Part shown: positions 11,681 to 13,836 of the stretch, one piece after another
Layout: each line of letters starts with the position of its first letter
How positions within the stretch are numbered: position 1 is the first letter of the stretch
DNA from: an uncultured Burkholderiaceae bacterium
Lineage (GTDB): Bacteria; Pseudomonadota; Gammaproteobacteria; Burkholderiales; Burkholderiaceae_C
Assembly (NCBI GenBank): GCA_938022295.1
Contig: CALIDR010000154.1
Coordinates: forward strand, 1-13,836
Length of the DNA: 13,836 bases
Reading direction: 5' to 3'
Notes under the pieces: model-generated
Database searches by the model: none
Seen by the model: only the letters and a program-made list of their open reading frames with translations
What the model was told of the DNA's origin: nothing
Made by a program: the position numbers and the translations under genes

Positions 11681-13081
11681 GTGGCTGAATTCAAGGAAGT
11701 CCCCGCCGACGCTCCGCTGGGCGTCAAGTTCATGACTTGGGTCGACAACCGTTTCCCGGCGTCCAAGCTGTGGAACGACCACATGGCCCAGTACTACGCG
11801 CCGAAGAACCTGAACTTCTGGTACTTCTTCGGCTCGCTGTCGCTGCTGGTGCTGGTGATCCAGATCGTCACCGGCATCTTCCTCGTGATGCACTACAAGC
11901 CCGACGCCGAGCTCGCCTTCGCGTCGGTCGAGTACATCATGCGCGACGTGCCCGGCGGCTGGCTGATCCGCTACATGCACTCGACCGGCGCGAGCGCGTT
12001 CTTCGTCGTCGTCTACCTGCACATGTTCCGCGCGCTGCTGTACGGCTCGTACCGCAAGCCGCGCGAGCTGATCTGGATCTTCGGCTGCCTGATCTTCGTG
12101 TGCCTGATGGCCGAGGCCTTCTTCGGCTACCTGCTGCCGTGGGGCCAGATGAGCTACTGGGGCGCGCAGGTCATCGTCAACCTGTTCGCCGCCGTGCCCT
12201 TCGTCGGCGAGGACCTGGCGCTGCTGATCCGCGGCGACTACGTCGTCAGCGACGCGACGCTGAACCGCTTCTTCAGCTTCCACGTCATCGCGATCCCGCT
12301 CGTGCTGCTGGGCCTCGTGGTCGCGCACATCATCGCGCTGCACGAGGTCGGCTCGAACAACCCCGACGGCATCGAGATCAAGGCCAAGAAGGACGCCAGC
12401 GGCAAGCCGCTGGACGGCATTCCGTTCCACCCCTACTACACGGTGCACGACATCGTCGGGGTCTCGGTGTTCCTGATGATCTTCACCGCGATCGTGTTCT
12501 TCGCGCCGGAGATGGGCGGCTACTTCCTCGAGTTCAACAACTTCATCCCCGCCGACCCGCTGAAGACGCCGGCGCACATCGCCCCGGTGTGGTACTTCAC
12601 GCCGTACTACTCGATGCTGCGCGCGACGACCGACGTCTTCGTCAACGTGCTCGTCGTGGTGGTCGCGATCGCCGCGGTGCTGGCCGTGCTGATGGGCGGG
12701 CTGTCGGGCAAGGGCAAGGTCGCCACCCTCGTCGCCGCGCTGGTGTCGATCGCGCTGCTGAAGACGTTCGACGCCAAGTTCTGGGGCGTCGTCGTGATGG
12801 GCGGCGCGGTCGTCATCCTGTTCTTCCTGCCCTGGCTCGACCGCAGCCCGGCGCGGTCGATCCGCTACCGCCCGACCTGGCACAAGTACCTGTACGGGGC
12901 CTTCGTCGCCTTCTTCGTCGTCCTCGGCTACCTCGGCATCAAGCCGCCCTCGGATTTCGGCACGCTCCTGTCGCAGGTCGGCACGCTGTTCTACTTCGCG
13001 TTCTTCCTCCTGATGCCGTGGTGGACGCGCATCGGCGAGTTCAAGCCGGTGCCCGAGCGCGTCGTGTTCACCCCGCACTGA
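11681..13081 (+). CDS. petB: Ubiquinol-cytochrome c reductase, cytochrome b subunit
   Basis: A 466-residue full-length cytochrome b, the membrane core of bc1 holding hemes bL and bH and both quinone sites. The heme ligands are His100 and His114 in helix B (YMHSTGAS, YLHMFR) and His201 and His216 in helix D (FSFHVIAIP, VVAHIIALHEVG). The spacing is 13 intervening residues in B and 14 in D. The Qo ef-loop motif is PVWY (302-305) where the textbook form is PEWY. Both the b6-like N-terminal half and the C-terminal half are present, so it is not split. An insertion with a Lys-rich stretch (KAKKDASGKPLDG, 234-246) links the halves. The start is GTG with a strong AGGAG. petC follows after 22 bases. 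Confidence 0.98.
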   Translation: MAEFKEVPADAPLGVKFMTWVDNRFPASKLWNDHMAQYYAPKNLNFWYFFGSLSLLVLVIQIVTGIFLVMHYKPDAELAFASVEYIMRDVPGGWLIRYMHSTGASAFFVVVYLHMFRALLYGSYRKPRELIWIFGCLIFVCLMAEAFFGYLLPWGQMSYWGAQVIVNLFAAVPFVGEDLALLIRGDYVVSDATLNRFFSFHVIAIPLVLLGLVVAHIIALHEVGSNNPDGIEIKAKKDASGKPLDGIPFHPYYTVHDIVGVSVFLMIFTAIVFFAPEMGGYFLEFNNFIPADPLKTPAHIAPVWYFTPYYSMLRATTDVFVNVLVVVVAIAAVLAVLMGGLSGKGKVATLVAALVSIALLKTFDAKFWGVVVMGGAVVILFFLPWLDRSPARSIRYRPTWHKYLYGAFVAFFVVLGYLGIKPPSDFGTLLSQVGTLFYFAFFLLMPWWTRIGEFKPVPERVVFTPH

Positions 13082-13103
13082 CACGGCCGCTGGAGAAGAC
13101 ACG

Positions 13104-13836
13104 ATGAAACGACTGATCGCATGCCTGCTGGCGACGCTGGCCTTCGTCGGCGCCGCCCACGGCGCCGGTGGCGGGATCGCCTGGGACCGCTTCCCGACCC
13201 AGAAGGCCAACGACCTCGCGGCGCTGCAGAACGGCGCCAAGCTGTTCGTCAACTACTGCCTGAACTGCCATTCGGCGGCGTTCATGCGCTACAACCGGAT
13301 GCGCGACATCGGCCTCACCGACGAGCAGATCAAGCAGAACCTGATGTTCACGACCGACAAGGTCGGCGACCTGATGACGGTCTCGATGGACCCGCGCGAC
13401 GCCAAGGAGTGGTTCGGCGGCGTGCCGCCCGACCTGACGCTGATCGCGCGGTCGCGCTCGGCCGCCGGCATGGGCAGCGGGGCCGACTACCTCTACACCT
13501 ACCTGCGCACCTACTACCGCGACGACACCAAGGCCACCGGCTGGAACAACCTCGCGTTCCCCAACGTGGGCATGCCGCACGTGCTGTGGGAGCTCCAGGG
13601 CGAGCGCCGGCCGGTGTTCGAGAAGCGCGTCGAGCACGGCCACGAGGTCGACGTCTTCACCGGCCGCTGGGAGGAGGTGCGGCCGGGCACGATGACGCCG
13701 CTGCAGTACGACAACGCGATCGGCGACCTCGTCGCGTTCCTGCACTGGATGGCCGAGCCGATGCGCGCCGACCGCGTGCGCATCGGCGTCGGCGTGCTGA
13801 TCTTCCTCGCGCTGTTCACCGTGATCGCGTGGCGCC
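13104..13836 (+). CDS. petC: Ubiquinol-cytochrome c reductase, cytochrome c1 subunit (3' end missing)
   Basis: Cytochrome c1, which passes electrons from the Rieske protein to soluble cytochrome c. 244 codons are visible before the window ends. A Sec-type signal peptide (MKRLIACLLATLAFVGAAHG) begins the protein. The heme c site is CLNCH at residues 52-56, the likely axial Met is Met157 in NVGMPHVLWELQG, and the C-terminal anchor starts at about residue 226 (RIGVGVLIFLALFTVIAW) and is nearly complete. Judging from relatives, only about 10 residues are missing. GGAG at 13092-13095 is the ribosome site, 8 bases before ATG 13104. It is the third gene of petABC. Unlike PetA it would use Sec export, as c-type cytochromes do. 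Confidence 0.97.
   Translation, partial: MKRLIACLLATLAFVGAAHGAGGGIAWDRFPTQKANDLAALQNGAKLFVNYCLNCHSAAFMRYNRMRDIGLTDEQIKQNLMFTTDKVGDLMTVSMDPRDAKEWFGGVPPDLTLIARSRSAAGMGSGADYLYTYLRTYYRDDTKATGWNNLAFPNVGMPHVLWELQGERRPVFEKRVEHGHEVDVFTGRWEEVRPGTMTPLQYDNAIGDLVAFLHWMAEPMRADRVRIGVGVLIFLALFTVIAWR

Noticed and set aside
11375..13252. A 625-codon open frame antisense to petA-petB-petC, and similar long antisense frames at 26-1402, 4023-6047 and 8077-10545
   Set aside because: They are mirror frames produced by strong G/C bias at third codon positions. Their translations are Arg/His/Gln/Asp-rich with no domain signature, and the opposite strand encodes well-recognised proteins.
1..13836. Mobile element, defence island, CRISPR or biosynthetic cluster
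   Set aside because: No transposase, integrase, direct-repeat array, terminal inverted repeats or composition shift seen; all genes are core chromosomal types with uniform GC-rich codon use.

Overview
The window is very GC-rich (roughly 70% by eye), densely coded chromosome. It looks like a betaproteobacterium of the order Burkholderiales, near the Rubrivivax/Leptothrix/Comamonadaceae type. This rests on the gene order hisI-hisE / small membrane protein / HIT / tatABC / membrane-anchored HtrA protease / nif3 ... mscL / petABC, on the TatB sequence, on a DUF1631 protein, and on a ubiquinol-type bc1 complex with the PVWY variant of the Qo motif. This is inference from family knowledge; no search was run. 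There are 18 genes, two of them cut by the window edges, and no gene-free stretch longer than 184 bases. I saw no rRNA, tRNA, CRISPR, insertion sequence or prophage.

Layout. 1-285: tail of a META/HslJ-domain protein. 338-1739: a DUF815 AAA-type ATPase overlapping a MutT-like Nudix hydrolase whose N-terminus is built from an 11-residue tandem repeat. 1776-3280: a tight cluster of hisI, hisE, a small membrane protein and a HIT hydrolase, with ATGA overlaps at two of the three junctions. 3349-4946: tatA, tatB, tatC. 4967-6130 (minus strand): a DegS-like anchored serine protease, converging on tatC and diverging by only 12 bases from nif3. 6143-7908: nif3 and a pdxA-family gene, overlapping by one base. 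7909-10320 (minus): a large DUF1631 protein whose stop codon abuts the pdxA stop. 10439-10876 (minus): mscL. 11061-13836: petA, petB and petC (partial), the cytochrome bc1 operon.

How the genes work together. hisI and hisE encode the two consecutive early steps of histidine synthesis. TatA, TatB and TatC form the folded-protein export system, and the Rieske protein PetA carries a twin-arginine-like N-terminus, so the window holds both an exporter and a likely client. PetA, PetB and PetC form ubiquinol:cytochrome c reductase in the inner membrane. The DegS-like protease and MscL are envelope-stress proteins. Nif3, PdxA, Nudix, HIT and DUF815 are metabolic or housekeeping functions.

I found no clearly new biological system. 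The points most worth a second look are: the Nudix 33-base tandem repeat, each later copy of which carries a Shine-Dalgarno-like run and a GTG; hisI following mutT instead of the expected hisF, with a start that looks leaderless; hairpins between tatA and tatB; the 12-base divergent junction; and the PVWY, 13/14 histidine-spacing and Rieske Tyr-to-Phe features of the bc1 complex. The bc1 features are probably lineage traits.
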